64,000 nucleotides of DNA. Source: Rotaria sp. Silwood1. Lineage: Eukaryota; Rotifera; Eurotatoria; Philodinida; Philodinidae. The notes under the pieces are model-generated. The model was not told the DNA's origin. It saw only the letters and a list, made by a program, of their open reading frames with translations, and did no database searches. The stretch spans positions 1,685,701-1,749,700 of the forward strand of contig CAJNOP010000029.1 of the NCBI GenBank assembly GCA_905250075.1, in the 5' to 3' direction. The first letter of the stretch is position 1. The number at the start of each line of letters is the position of its first letter. A program made the position numbers and the translations under genes. Shown here in pieces: positions 36,119-49,500 of this stretch.

Positions 36119-39100
36119 ATGCTTAGACAAAAAAAACCTGGTGTACGCAGCAGTGCCAATAATAACAACAACAATAACAACAAATATGCACGTTATTCAG
36201 TTTTAGAAGACTTTCAACTATATCGTAACCGGCACGGTAAGTAAAAAAAAAACATGTTTTGTATTCGTTATTCAATCCTTATTTTTTGTTTTCTATGTCT
36301 TATCGAAGTGTGTGGGAGCCTTTTTCTTGCAATCGATTAGACATTATAAAATTGCACATCTTGTGTTTATGTATTGCTGATGAATTGACTAGTTGATTGA
36401 ATCAATCAATGAATAGATACAACATGATTAGTTGTTGATATATCTTAGTAAATATATTCATGAAAGAACCCGTACCACACTATGCAATCAGAACAAAATA
36501 GATAGAGCTAGTTTAGCTGGCGGCGTGATGACATGCACGTCGATTCCTGCGAGGTTATTAATAACGTCGCATAATCTTTCTTTTTGTGACATCAGCATGT
36601 TTTAAGGAAGCAGCTATGTCGCTCGTTTGTTCATCTTGAGTTGGTTATCATACAAGGAGAAAAAGAAGGAAAACTACTTAAGGAGGATATAACCAATACA
36701 TGATGACGTGAAATATCATCATCGTCATTCTATTTGTTTTGCGTACAATTGACGATCGTGTTTCGACAAATATAAATCTATCAACTACTACTACTATTCG
36801 ATGGTACCATGTTCAGTTTTACTAATCGCAAATTCAATATTCTCATCGTATAACGAAAGGGATTATTCGTTCTACGTTTGTAAAGCATTATCTTCGTTTT
36901 TGTTTTAACTAAAAATGAGTCAAAGTTCGAACGACGATCAATTGACACTGTATTTTACTTCTTTGTCTCGTTCTCCTTATTTGTTTTCGTCATCCCAATC
37001 ACCATCTTCTACAGTCTTGATTAGATCATTTAGATTACCATCATATCACACTTCACGTGTTGGTGAGTTTATATTCTAAGATAAATAAAAAAAAATCGTA
37101 CATGATAGTCTATTAAAATAAACGAGTTTATTTGTTTATCTTTTATTGAAACTATTGTATTTAATTGTTTCGTTTTTTTGTCTTTAGAAAACGATTTTCC
37201 ACTTTATAAAGATGATATGGCTGTCAAAGATGGATTAATAGGTAAGAAAATTTTCATTAAATTCTATGATAATAGACTAAAAAGAAAAAGAAAAATATAT
37301 TTTCATATTAGCATTATAGTCACAATTTGTTAAATATATATGAATATTGAGATTATGTAATTTGAAACGTCAGATTATTTTTTTTATTTGAAATCGGAGT
37401 TAAATATAAAGTTTTCATGAGTCGAAGAATAAATCAATATAGATATTTTTAAATATATAAAGAGATATTCTTCTTTCTATTTATTTTTTTACAGATGTAA
37501 AAAAATCATTAGATGTCATTAAATCTGTTCAGAAAAGATGTGTCTATTTTTCTTTTTCTTAGAGATGACCAATATATCAATTTGATTCGATCGTTGAACA
37601 TAATAGATTGAGTATTGTCTATAATAGAACATGATGCACTAGCATTAGTATATGTCAAACTAATGTAAAAGAACATTATAAGATAAGAATCTTTATCTTT
37701 AAACTATCATAAACTTAATAAAATTTTGTCAATTACAACGTAATTGTATCAATGTAACTAATAGAATTTAGTGTCACATGATATCAACACATCATTGAAT
37801 TATAAGTACAAATTTTATTCATTTTAATAATGTTATGTTTAAAGAGATTTTATTTCTATTTGATAAGGTAAAAATGATGACATCTTGATCAATTTTTTTT
37901 TTTAGTCACATAAGTGCTATAGTTAGTAATAAAGAAATAGCTAGCAGAAAATGTGCCTGTAGATCATGTTGGCATTGACATGCAGACGCTATTATTTATG
38001 AAGATATACAGATATATTTGTCTCCTTGACAAGAGAAATCATATTGTACAAGCTTTTTTTTATGTATTAATATATACAATGAATATTTCAATAATATTGT
38101 TGAAATATTTCTTTTGCTTATCTTTATGAAACTATAATTATGTTCGCATTGATTAAAGATAAAAGACTAAATATATTCTTCGGCCGATTACTCAAATAAC
38201 AGCGAATAACAGCAGGATATCATCGGCTGATTGGGTTCATAGTTATTCTGATGCTCAGTAGGAAATGTTTACTTCATTGTATGGTACATAATGACAATGA
38301 AGAATTATAGAAGACGACTGAAGCATAAAATAATGATGATGTATTTTCTTTTTCTAACATTGACATATAAACAATTTATATACAAATCAAACAAATGTCT
38401 ATGATGAAAAAAGATGACGATGATTTATATATCTATTTTTTTGTTCTGTTAATTAAATCAAAATTAATGATATATGACACTTTCTGTATATATATATATA
38501 TGTTTTCTTCATTCTTTTTTTGTTTTATCATTATATCTAAAAGAACAAACATACACGTAATTTTCATTAAGTAATCACCCTATGTGGTCACATCTGCTAG
38601 ACTTTACTAAAGCTTTCGGTAGTGGCAAATGAGCATGATTATAGTTATCATTCATCCATTAATATTATATCGTACTCATATATTCAGCAAAAGAAGAGAA
38701 AGAGAAGTAGAGTACGTCGCACAGAAAGCGAGCGAGAGACAGAGAAAGAGATGACTCTTCTTAATATATACACATACTACTCTTTATACTCGACAATGTA
38801 ATGCATCTATCGAACTTTATCATAAAATAACATCCATGTTGTTTCTCTGTTGATCGTTCATTGCCATATTCACCTCCCACTTGTGGTATCTAATATATAT
38901 ATATACATATATTTCTTCGACATTTTCAATGGAATAGCATATCTTTCATTGATAATAATACCAAATCAAATTATTCAATCGAATATTTATCCAATTTTAA
39001 GAACCATATAAATCTCATTAGCAATATGTCAGATGCTGTTAATTTTCATTTTATTTATACACAACACTCACCACATACAGTCAATAATCATATTCGAAAA

Positions 39101-42100
39101 CAGCAATCTACTAGTAAACTTATCAATACATGTCTTTCGACAGCTGCTCAATATCTTAATCGAACTAAAAGTTTTCATGTACCATCGAATTCAACAATTA
39201 TAAATAACAAAAATTCTCATCAACAAGATTGTTTAACAAATAATCTTGATTTAGCACGATCTGTACCTTCAAATATCAATAATCTTAATCAACCATTAAC
39301 TATTCATAGTCTTCCAATAACACCAATAATGCATCATGAACATCGATTTCAACCAATTTCATCTGAAATAAATATAAATGAAAATAATAAAACACAAGGT
39401 ATTGTATATACTTTACGTCGTTCATTAAAAAAAAATAAAGAACGATTTTATAATAAACGATCAACAACAATGAAATCATGTAATTCGTTAATTAATTATG
39501 AACAATCAACAAATATTCAACCAGAAATATCAATGACACCAATATTATCTTTTCGTCATCAATATTTAGAAAATAATACTGATTCATGTTCAACAATAAC
39601 AATGAAAAATGATAGTTCGACAGTTTTAACTGATGATATTAATAATGATGATGAATCGGAAAATAATGATCAAATATGTAAGAAATTTATATTCGATTTA
39701 CAAAAAAATAAATAAACAAACAACGAAGAATTTTATTTTTATCAATCTAATAAAGTATCTCAGAGGAATCAATTAATCGCCATCATTATCTCAATTTATT
39801 TTATTATATAAGATTCTAGAAGTAATAATTGATATTAGACAAATACTCAGAAGATAAATTCATTCGTGTGTAATTATCAAAATCATATCAATATCACTTA
39901 ATACTTTCCATATAAGTTTTTTTTTTGTCTTTTTTTAAAGAATTATTAGAAAAGGTCAAAAAACATAAACAAATAAAGATCCTATTCTATCCTTATTTGT
40001 TTATTATTGATCTCATAGATAACAGAAATATCTTTTATTGAGAAACAAAGAAAAGAATAACTAGATTTTCCTTGTAAATGGCAGTTCGATTGACAATAGG
40101 CATATTTTCTGCTAATGTAAAAAGCAATGAGGTTAACTTTTCTAAGTGCGCATCAATGATAACGGTCATTCTATTATAACAGATTCGATTACTTCTCCAT
40201 TTACTACTATTATCATTATTTTTTTCTTTTTCTTTCTATTACATTTAAAAAAAAAAAGAACAAATTGAATCTCATGTCTGTTTATTTTGTTTTTACTTCA
40301 TGTGAATTGAGAAAAAAAGAACGAATAGTTATGTCGACAGCTTTATCGTGCATGTATTTTGATAAATCAAAATGTATGTAACATTATATTATATTTTGTT
40401 TAATATATCAATTTTTTAATTGTAGCTCCACTTCAACCATTAGGTTTGAATGGACGAAATCGAATACCTACTAAAAGTCCTATATCTCCATCATCATCAT
40501 CATCACCCATTGTTCAACATCAACAACAAACAGTTAATTTACCTCCAGCATCATCATTACAATCAATTCCACCACCAATAACAAACGTTACAAATTTCAC
40601 TTCAATAGAAAATGTTCAACAACAACAACAGCAACAAATAACAAATGCTGATTATGATGAAAAAGAACGATTAAAAAATGATTTAATACAATTAAAAAAT
40701 GAATTACAAAAGTCCAAAGAAACAATTGCACGTTTACAAAAAAGTGAAGAACAAATGCGTGAAAGGTAAAGTTAATTCTATACATTTAACGAATAAGTGT
40801 TGCATAAGTATAGAATTCTTGTTTATTATTCTTATCTAAATAACGAAAAAATATAGCATATATAATAAGCATAAGTAAAATAAAATAATTTCCAATGAAT
40901 GTCAGTAATACAAAATAATAAACAACTCTTTGACATTGTATATCATGTAAATTATCAATAAAACGACGAGTTTCAACCGATAGACTAATTAACCAATATA
41001 TACAAACACATATCATGCATACAAAATAAAAATTCGATAATATTAAATAAATATTAGCATGATTTTTTTTTAATTCTGTCAGTATAAAATAAAATAATGT
41101 ACTAACAAAACCAATTAGACCTGATGATTCAATAAAACGTAAGGCATATGCATAAGAATCACATGGATAATATACATAAATAAATAAACTTAGTATTATT
41201 TCTATTATTGAAAATATACATATGATTGATATAATTACTTGATGACTATTAAAAGACATCTAAAATAGATAAAAAGAATATTTCCTAAAAATTCATCAAG
41301 GTTAAAAATTTTGACCTTTGCTATAAGTATATAGAACAATAAAGGAATTGTGTATTGAAATACAAATGCTGATGATTAGTACAAGGATAATTGAATCATT
41401 ATCACTCGTAATCAATGACATATAGGAGGTATTGTAATCTATCAATCTTATATTATTCTCAAGAAAATATTCGGGCCGTTTCTGCAATCGCCAGAGAATA
41501 AGGTCAAGGAAATAAAAGGAAACTTTTTTATCCTTTGCGTATTAAAGCTTTGATGATAAGCAAAAACCTCAGCTGGGACTGTTACAATGTATTTAACTCA
41601 TAAAACTAATCAAGCTTCTCGAAACAGACACAGAACTGGTCTGTCGCTTTGGTTCCAGGGCATACTCTAGAAGTAACAATCAATTATGAATTAATTCTTA
41701 TAAGATCATGATAAAAGCTGTCAGTAGCATACATTGTTAGTAGAATAGAAATAATCGATAAAAAGAATCCAACATCTCTGAAACGACTTAAAGCTGCAGA
41801 CCAAAACAATTTCTTTGAAATTAGAAGTACGGTTTGGATTCAAAAAAATTTTAGTCATCGAACTCTACACATAACAAGTCTAAAATAACTATCTGACATG
41901 CTGAAGTTCTAAACTAATGTTCTTGACTGAATAATCTCTGTTTACATTATTGTTTTCTTTAAATTTAGATTAGCAGAACAAGCCCAACGACAATTAGAAA
42001 AAGGTGGTAAATTTGAAGATCTAAATCAAGTATCTCGTCCAACTGAATTAATTCGTTCATATAGCTCACTTTATTCTCAAGCTCGTATTGATGCTCTTGA

Positions 42101-42844
42101 TGCATTAGATAATATACGTGAAATGTCTGATGCAGATGATCTTAAATCAAAATTATTATTTTCCGTTGTTGTCGTATGTATAAAAGTCTATTTAATAATT
42201 GAATAGAAAAAAGAAAAAGAAAAAGAAAATTTTTATTTTTTTTAAAGCTTGCTTTTCGTCATGCACAAAATCAAGCAAAAGATATACGGAATAAAATTAA
42301 ACAAATTCTACAATTAAGTAACGATAAAAGTTCAATTGTACTTGAAGAAACAATTGAAAAATATTTAAGAACTACAATACAAAAATATGATGTCGGAAAA
42401 ATAACTTTTGTAAGAATATTTTCGTTTTTAAATTTTTCTATTGATTTTTTTTTGCTTTTTAAGGAAGTCGAAAATCAGTTATGGACTACTTTATATGATT
42501 ATCCAAAATTGAAGTCTTGTAATGAACTACTCAAATATATTTATTCAGCATGTCGAACTGCGTACGAATAAATATCGAAAATATCATTTGATCTAAAGCT
42601 TTCTTTTTTTGTTTATAGATGGGGTCTTGTTAATCAAACACCTCCGTATTATATTGAATTTCAAATAACAAAATATGATAAACAAATTCATGAACGTTTT
42701 CATACATCGGATAATGAAAGTGAAACAATTGTTGAATATATATGGCCATGTTTAATTGATGGACGTGATCGAACATGCGTAGCAAAAGGTGTTGTTATAA
42801 CTGATGAACAATATTTATTAATACCAAAAAATCAATCATCCTAG
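36119..42844 (+). CDS. SPATA18: Mieap/SPATA18-like mitochondria-eating protein, alternative first exons
   Basis: Exons: 1a 36119-36236 or 1b 36915-37062; then 37188-37241, 40426-40765, 41969-42173, 42248-42409, 42464-42561, 42619-42844. With 1a the product is 400 residues, with 1b 410 (human SPATA18 538). A Ser/Pro/Gln-rich stretch (poly-Ser, QQQQQQ) leads into a coiled coil (EKERLKNDLIQLKNELQKSK and on, about 130-190). The C-terminal Mieap domain spans about 205-390 (RPTELIRSYSSLYSQARIDA, QLWTTLYDY, EYIWPCLID...AKGVVIT). That ending parallels the YHVWPAL..ND...VKGEAVT ending of human Mieap. Mieap acts in mitochondrial quality control and forms cardiolipin-rich condensates (family knowledge). 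The extended N-terminus of the human protein is shorter here. An AATAAA lies about 12 bases past the stop. Two other genes lie inside introns. Confidence 0.85.
36915..37062 (+). other. SPATA18: Alternative first coding exon 1b of the Mieap-like gene
   Basis: ATG at 36915 opens 49 codons rich in Ser/Leu/Phe and ends GTTG|GTGAGT. Exon 1a (36119-36236) ends CACG|GTAAGT. Both leave one base (phase 1), so both join exon 2 (37188) in the same frame, yielding two proteins with different N-termini. Exon 1b cannot follow 1a because no acceptor of the right phase precedes its ATG. Two separate promoters are therefore implied. Confidence 0.6.
39026..39715 (+). CDS. Single-exon gene nested in a Mieap-like intron, unrecognised
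   Basis: An uninterrupted 229-residue frame on the same strand, inside the 3.2-kb intron between exons 2 and 3 of the Mieap-like gene. Codon choice (A/T third positions, CGA/CGT Arg) and the lack of stops over 690 bases in very AT-rich DNA argue for coding. The product is rich in Asn, Ser, Thr and His. It has a basic helix-like patch (VYTLRRSLKKNKERFYNKR, about 130-150) and an acidic C-terminal part (DDINNDDESENND), with no signal peptide or membrane segment. Spliced from exon 2 its reading frame would not be kept, so it is not an alternative exon of the host gene. The family is not recognised. Confidence 0.6.
   Translation: MSDAVNFHFIYTQHSPHTVNNHIRKQQSTSKLINTCLSTAAQYLNRTKSFHVPSNSTIINNKNSHQQDCLTNNLDLARSVPSNINNLNQPLTIHSLPITPIMHHEHRFQPISSEININENNKTQGIVYTLRRSLKKNKERFYNKRSTTMKSCNSLINYEQSTNIQPEISMTPILSFRHQYLENNTDSCSTITMKNDSSTVLTDDINNDDESENNDQICKKFIFDLQKNK
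40786..41259 (-). CDS. Four-helix membrane protein nested antisense in a Mieap-like intron
   Basis: An intron-less 157-residue frame on the minus strand inside the intron 40766-41968 of the Mieap-like gene. Four hydrophobic helices are evident: about 8-28 (VIISIICIFSIIEIILSLFI), about 45-62 (SSGLIGFVSTLFYFILTE), about 70-92 (IYLILSNFYFVCMICVCIYW) and about 113-140 (VVYYFVLLTFIGNYFILLML). They are separated by short loops, the first with a Cys in YYPCDSY. The layout resembles small tetraspan proteins (MARVEL/DUF-type), but no diagnostic tetraspanin CCG motif is present. The stop is only about 20 bases from the host exon 3 donor, so transcripts from both strands would overlap host splice signals. 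The family is not recognised. Confidence 0.65.
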   Translation of the reverse strand: MSFNSHQVIISIICIFSIIEIILSLFIYVYYPCDSYAYALRFIESSGLIGFVSTLFYFILTELKKNHANIYLILSNFYFVCMICVCIYWLISLSVETRRFIDNLHDIQCQRVVYYFVLLTFIGNYFILLMLIIYAIFFRYLDKNNKQEFYTYATLIR

Positions 42845-45594
42845 CATTTGTGTTGAAAATAAAAAACAAAATAACAACAAATATTTCTTAATTGTTCTAG
42901 TCAGTCAGTCGGTTATCGTCGAGTCAGACGACATTCCAAACCAACAGACAGGCTACTTTGTATATGATAAAACATTATTTCTTTTAATTTTTATTGTTTG
43001 ATTTCATATATGTGTGTGTCTTTGTACTGATAATATATTTAGAAATACTAAAGCTTTTTTTTCCTACTGCTATTCATCAGAAATAGAAGTTATTGTAAGA
43101 TTTGAGATGTAAATTATGTTTCATTCATATCAGTGTTATAATATTGGCCTCGAAAACTTTTCAAGTGAGTAATTTTTCTAATAAGATTTCTTCCCGACCT
43201 CCAAAATCGACTTTCGATACAATACATGGAATCTTTCTGACAGAGTTGGAATTGGTCTGTCGATAGGCTTGTCACGATGAGTGGCTTTTATTAATTTTTA
43301 AGCTTTTAATATCTCATAGAAGATGTGTAATGAAGCTTTCTTGAAATTTGAATATGTCAAATGTCACTTTCTACAGATGACATGGTGCGATAACTTATCA
43401 GTTCAGTGTCAGTATGATTTTTAGACTAGGATCCTGCAACTGAGTAAGTTTGGATTTTGTCTATAATTTTATTCTTGAATAGAAGCGAAAAATGATATTA
43501 TTTTACTAAGAAAATTCGTTTTAAATGAAAGTTTTTCTACATATGATGAGGAAATATGTAACGAAGTAATTCAATATATGGAAAGGAAAATAAATTATCA
43601 AACATGGTAACCACGTACTCTCGTGATAGAAAAAACATTCAATGTATGTATTCACAATTATGACATTTGACATCAACACTACGTTTCATTTCAAGTAAAC
43701 GTAGATTTATGGAAATTGATTGGATTATAGAAGCAGAAAGACACTAAGTAAATTCTGAATCACTTGCTTAACTTTCTATGAAATTTTGTTCACCTCTATA
43801 CACCTTAGTATCCTTGAATTTTCTAGAAATCAAGGTCAGAAATGAATCCTCAGCTCTTAAAATATTTTTTTCCCTAGACATCAAGATGTAAAACTAAAGA
43901 TTATTTTATTTGAAAGATACCTGTTTGCTTCTTCAGATAAGAAGAGAGAATTTCTTTAGTTGTTGCTCTCTGTAAGTTTCGATGATATTGAAATCTGTAA
44001 AATCTTGAAAAAATATCAGAAGTTTTGTATAGAACTACAGTATATTCAAAAAATTCCTTCATGTCATCCAAAGGAGTATCAGTCCGTCTCCACCAGCAAA
44101 AAAGAAACTGCAGCTTTGTATAATGAACTAGATTTGAAAAAAAGAATTGTTCAGAGTTTGATCATCAGCACGAAAACATAGAAGAAATATTTTCTTTCAA
44201 TACTATTTTTAAATGAAGCTAAAATTGCAAACAGTATATACCAATCGTAAGTGCTCATTATAGCGTATCGATCAAACTATGCTTGTCGCTATCTAACCAA
44301 TAATAGATGGCGTCAATTATTATGATTACTGTGATATGTACATAATGATTGTGCAATGTAAAAAAAGAAGTAATTGCGTCAGTCATTTCTAGAATTTAAG
44401 AAAAACTCGTCAGAAATTTTCAAAATCCAATAATAAATCTACATATTTGTAAATTAGGACCTTTGGCGACATGCTCATATAATAATCTGAAAAATCATTT
44501 TCATGACGAAAATCGATTTTTTTTTTGAATGGAGGAAGAGAAGAGACCTTCAATGAAGGCTACAAAACACTGATATATTATTGATTCAAAAACTTAGGTT
44601 TTTTTACCTTAAGAAAATAATCATAATTTCTTATTCAGTTTTCGTATCATTAATATAAATCATTTTTATTAGCTAAATAAAATTCATTTTAAAATGAAAA
44701 TAATTTTCCATTAGCTTTTGAAGAATTATATATAGTACCTTGTATTGTCGTTGTTACCAATAAGATTTGTGAAGTATTATTTATATATAAAACAACTTGA
44801 TGATAGATTAAATGCGCACATCGATTGGATTACGCTCATTGATAATTTAAGTGAGGCGTGAAAACAAATATAAAACAAGGTTCGATTTCTATATATCCGA
44901 ACGACTTTTTTATATGGTTGTACATCAACTGACTCAATTACAGTAGCATAGATTTCCGTGTCACTTTTACCTTTCGATAGATGGCTCTATTATTTGTTCG
45001 CCAGTTCGATAATCATAATTGCATAATAATAATTCAAATCTTTAAATTACAACAAATATTCTATTCGGAAAAAATTGAAGATATAGATTAAGTCGATCGA
45101 CAGTAGATAACAATGAGATCAATGTTTACCATTTGAAACAAATCGTCTATTGGAATACTCATCAGTCATCATACAAATATTCTTTTATTAGTGTTTTATT
45201 AAAAGATAACGATAAACTTCATGAATCATTGAATTATATGCAATCTTTTAAAGTTTTTAGAAACTTTAAAAATTTAAAAATCCATTAACCAATTGTTCTA
45301 TATTGCAATAGTTCCATCAATACTCATCCTACAAAGAAACAAAACATTATTTTTTTTTTACATCTCCTTCTAATACCAATAAGCTCTTTAGTTGAAAACA
45401 GTAAACTTGTGAATTCTACAGCTAACAAATTCAGATTTCATTAAGTTATATAATCTATATTCAATACGAAAATCTTATCTTTCACAAAACTCTTAATAGA
45501 AAGTTTCGCAATAGTTAAGTTAACTATCTGTAATGTTCGGTTTTTCCTCGTTATCACCATCATTAACCAGACGGCAATATTTAAAAAGATCAGT
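42845..45594. other. Spacer, no gene seen
   Basis: 3' flank of the Mieap-like gene with a poly(A) signal at about 42856, then 2.7 kb of AT-rich sequence. Short frames (for example about 43960-44180) have no recognisable content. The last part may include unrecognisable remnants of the 5' half of the pseudogene that follows. Confidence 0.45.
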
Positions 45595-47765
45595 CAATAA
45601 AAGAACTTTCTTTCTAATGACGAACATTAAGGTTTGTTTATTCTTGATGTCAATCCTCGTGTCATAATAAGAAAACCATTTGGTGACATTAGTAGATTCA
45701 ATAGTTTTATTGACGTAACAGAAATATAGTTTATGATTGAATGTACCGAGTGTCCTAGACATAATCTATGAGGAAAAAACTTCATTCGTTTCGTTGAAAT
45801 ATGGTGGAGATATTTCATTTTTTTTTCGTAAGTTTATGTCTGAAACACTCAGTATGTTTTGTTCAAACCAATTTTCACGAAGATGCAAAGATATTGATGA
45901 TTCGAATAAAGTTTGGTTGTAATAATGAAATCGATCTTCAAGCTTTTAATCATGTATTGCAGGAAATGAGTAAATTCGTTCCAGCTAAAATAATTCATCA
46001 TCATGCGTTTGATGAAGCTTCATAATATGATTCGTCGCGTCTGATTTATATTGTTCATTGAATAAAGTGAATAAAGAAAAAACAACTGTGGTTCCAATTA
46101 GTTTGAAATAGCATTAAAAATTATTACAAGTACTTATACGAATAGATGCATCATATATTATTAGTCTTGCAAATTTATACGATTCTATGGATGAAGCTTA
46201 TTTGAGTAATGAAAATATTCGTAAATCATTGAAATGTTATGAGAAACCTATTAAATAATATTAAACAGCGCATGTTGAAAATCATCATCGTATAACTAAT
46301 TTCTTTAGCAATATTGCTTATATTTATAAAAGAAAGAACAAATGTTCTTAAGCATTAGATTTCTATGAAAAAGTATTGATAAAAGATGATAAAAATTTAT
46401 TTTGCAATGAAACATGAAAAACTTTCTCCAAAACACAATTCAATCACTAATATCACAAAAATATTTGTCTTATATATGAAATGCAAAGTGATTTTCAACA
46501 AACTTAAACATAACATATCATGCAGAAATAATGGGACTGATGTCGAACCCTGTTTGTCTTCGATAGAATGATGCTCAAAGAAAACTTTATGTATCAAAAG
46601 ATAGAGAACTTTCAAATCTTATATTACTTATTTTTATCACACTTTCATAAATCAACCGTTGCAACCGATTGAAAAAAAAAACACCCCTGAAATGCAGCTA
46701 CACTTTCTATATAATGTGACACAACGATGCAAAATATCTACTACTATATCTCTTTAGTAGATACTTGTTGAAGTACTGTTTTTATCAATTGATAGAACAT
46801 TTTCTCTTATTTCGAACTGTATATAACTTAGTTTTATTTCAATGAATTTTTCATCCTCTACAATGACATCACAATCAGCAAGAATCATTTCAACAAATAG
46901 CTTCTCGCATTTTTTGGCTCGGTTTATTGAGCTCTATTATCCATGTTTGTAGCATTTTCTGACAATAACTGCAGTTCAATTTCGTAAGTTACGACTGATT
47001 TGCTGATTGATTGATGTTGATACATTTAGAAAATTTATCCTGACTGAAACCACAACGATTGTTAACAGATTTCATGAGTTGATTTAACATTTGATTAGAA
47101 AATTCTATTGGACGAACATTTCTTGATAAAAAATTTAGTTCATTCATATTTCAAATACTTTTTGATATGTTATAAATCGTTTTCATGGAATGTTTTGCTT
47201 TATAAAATAACTATCTGTCATAAAACTATTGTTTCAACAGGTGTTTACTAAAGAGATATAAAAATTAATAGTTTGCATCGTAATTCTACATTATATGAAA
47301 AGTGCAGACACATTTTCAGAGTGCTGACTTTATCGATTGCGACAGTTGATTTATGAACGTAATGCTAAAAGTAAGTCATATAAGATTTGAAAGAGAAAAA
47401 AATTCTCTATCATCTAGTAAATAAATTTTTCTTTCAACACCTTTCGATCGAAGAGGAATAGAGTCAGAAATTCGTCTCATTACTATTGTATCAGATGTTA
47501 TTATAAAGAAACAGCCACCATCTATTATTTTATATTACTATCTCAACATCCAGATGTGATACAAATTGACAATGATATTTAAAATGTTCTAAGGAAACTA
47601 ATGTAATATATGTATTTGTATTTTGTTACTTTTTTCACGAAGGAAAGAAATGTTAATTGAATTAAAATAGATGATAAATGTCTAGAAAACTCTAGATTTT
47701 GATTTTGTCATATGAAATGCATCGAGCTCTTTTTTTAGTTCTAGAACTAAAGACTTTTTCAAGTG
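45595..47765 (+). pseudogene. Decayed copy of the ADP-ribosyltransferase-TPR gene
   Basis: Several stretches match the intact gene at 49501-51558 in order and orientation. 45595-45750 matches the late catalytic domain around 50490-50630 (shared acattagtagattcaatagt). 45880-46020 matches about 50757-50860, 46210-46510 matches the TPR part around 51060-51440, and 47485-47765 matches the last TPR plus the 3' flank around 51445-51710. Between the last two matches about 950 bases have no counterpart, which looks like an insertion. The N-terminal half is not recognisable. The copy is heavily degraded, with many breaks, and is best read as a fossil from an old tandem duplication. The shared 3' UTR shows that a genomic segment was copied, not an mRNA. 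Confidence 0.85.
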
Positions 47766-49500
47766 TCTAAAATGAAGATTATTTTCAAATGTCTTAGATA
47801 GAATAATGTTGTTAATACATAGAATGATGAATTAGACTTTTCTTTATTATCCAATTTTACTATTAAATATATTGCCATTTCCCATCTTGAAGATATCTTG
47901 TTTTTTGTCTGTGGTATTTTGCTCATTTAAGGAATGTTGTAAAACTCCTGAAATTATAGAAATCTGAGAAATTGAGAAATATCGTTTTCTTTGTGAATAG
48001 TGTCATCATTCGATAAATGAGATCCCAATATGAAATATATTATGAAGACCTTCCTCAAATTTCTGTATTTTTGGTATTGAAAAATCAAAACAAATTCAAA
48101 ATAATTTATTTATTGATACAAGTTTTTTGACAAAAATAGAAGGACTCAGTATATGTCACCATTCTAGTTAATCAAAATCAAATAGAGATGAAACAAGAAA
48201 TCTTCAACGTATGAATCATAATTAGTTATCTTTTCTTCGGAATCTTTTGTGAAGATTCTCAGTACTTTGGCTGAAAGTAAAAATATTGAAGATAAAACAC
48301 TCGGAAGTAAAAATGGCAGAAACTTAGGTGATGACTGCTAAATATTTTCTCGCTTAGAATATTAAAAACCCATCAGTAAATTTGAATTAAATGTTCACTA
48401 TTAAAAAAGAGAGAATGAAAAACAAAAGCAATAATGTTTTCTTTTATCGTAGTTTATCAACATTAAATAATGTTCTTATTGGATAATCATAATATCGATT
48501 TATCACAATTAAAGACACACCATTGAAAGCTCAGCCACTGGAATAAAATAATAATTATATCGATTATACAAAGTGTAGGCGTTGATGTGTGAGGAAAACA
48601 TCCTTATCTCGAGTCTCACACCCATTTCAACTTGGACATTTTTTTCTTCCAAGCAAAGTCCAAATCAACCCTTTTTTAATATTGTTCGAATTGAGTAAAT
48701 AAAATAAAACGATTCTATGTCAGCTATTAGTCGACTATTCATTATAGAAACGAAAACAGAAGTTCGGCAAAGAACTCTTTTGTTTCGATATGTACACGGC
48801 CGACATCGAACATGTCTTCGAATAAATGATAATTGTAGTTTGAAAATATTATAGTATGAATTACTCTTTGAAAGAAAAAATTCATCAAGAAAAATATTTT
48901 TTACATAAATGATACACACCATAAGTACTTTTTGAACTCAAAGTGTGTAAAATATTGCGCATTACATTATACACTGACAGTACTGAGAGCATTTATTTGG
49001 AATAGATTTATTGATTTGAAAAACTGTATCTTTGAAAATGTTGCATGAACATTATTCATCAATGCTTTAAAGGATTTAATAGTCAAAAATTGTGAAGTTG
49101 TAGGACTATTCGTGGATTGATATGCAGTATTTTTACTTATTGTTGCTTTAAAACGGAGTAAATATGACATTTTTACGAGCATCAACTTAAAAAAAGTGTT
49201 TTTTTTTCGAGCGAAATAATTGTTTTGTCTCGAATGCTTTCAGAGCGAGAGACAGCAAAGGAGTAGTCATAAGCATGTTACAAAAAAAAAAGGGAAGTGT
49301 GCTTTGCTCGTTCTTATTACTTACTATTGTCATAAGCAACGAACTAACAGCATTCATCCACTTAACCAAAACTGAAAAGAAAAAGAAAATGTCTTGCACA
49401 ATTCTTTATTTTTGACAAAAAAAAACTTATGACGACAATCATGCAGAGAAATGAGTACGATTATTTAATTGTTAGTTTTCAAAGGTCAAAATAGTCATTC
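47766..49500. other. Spacer between the decayed and intact ART-TPR copies
   Basis: AT-rich, with no supported gene. It presumably holds the promoter of the intact copy. A stop codon lies in frame 9 bases before its ATG. Confidence 0.45.

Noticed and set aside
39026-39715. The 229-codon frame as an alternative terminal exon of the Mieap-like gene
   Set aside because: Splicing from exon 2 (phase 1) to the nearest acceptor before it puts the sequence in the wrong frame.
43960-44181. 73-codon plus-strand frame downstream of the Mieap-like gene
   Set aside because: No start context, domain, splice partner or similarity to a neighbour; treated as chance.
48665-48922. Cys/Arg-containing frames on both strands before the intact ART-TPR gene
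   Set aside because: Short fragments of peptide look vaguely protein-like (RYVHGRHRTC on the plus strand) but no family was recognised and there is no gene structure around them.
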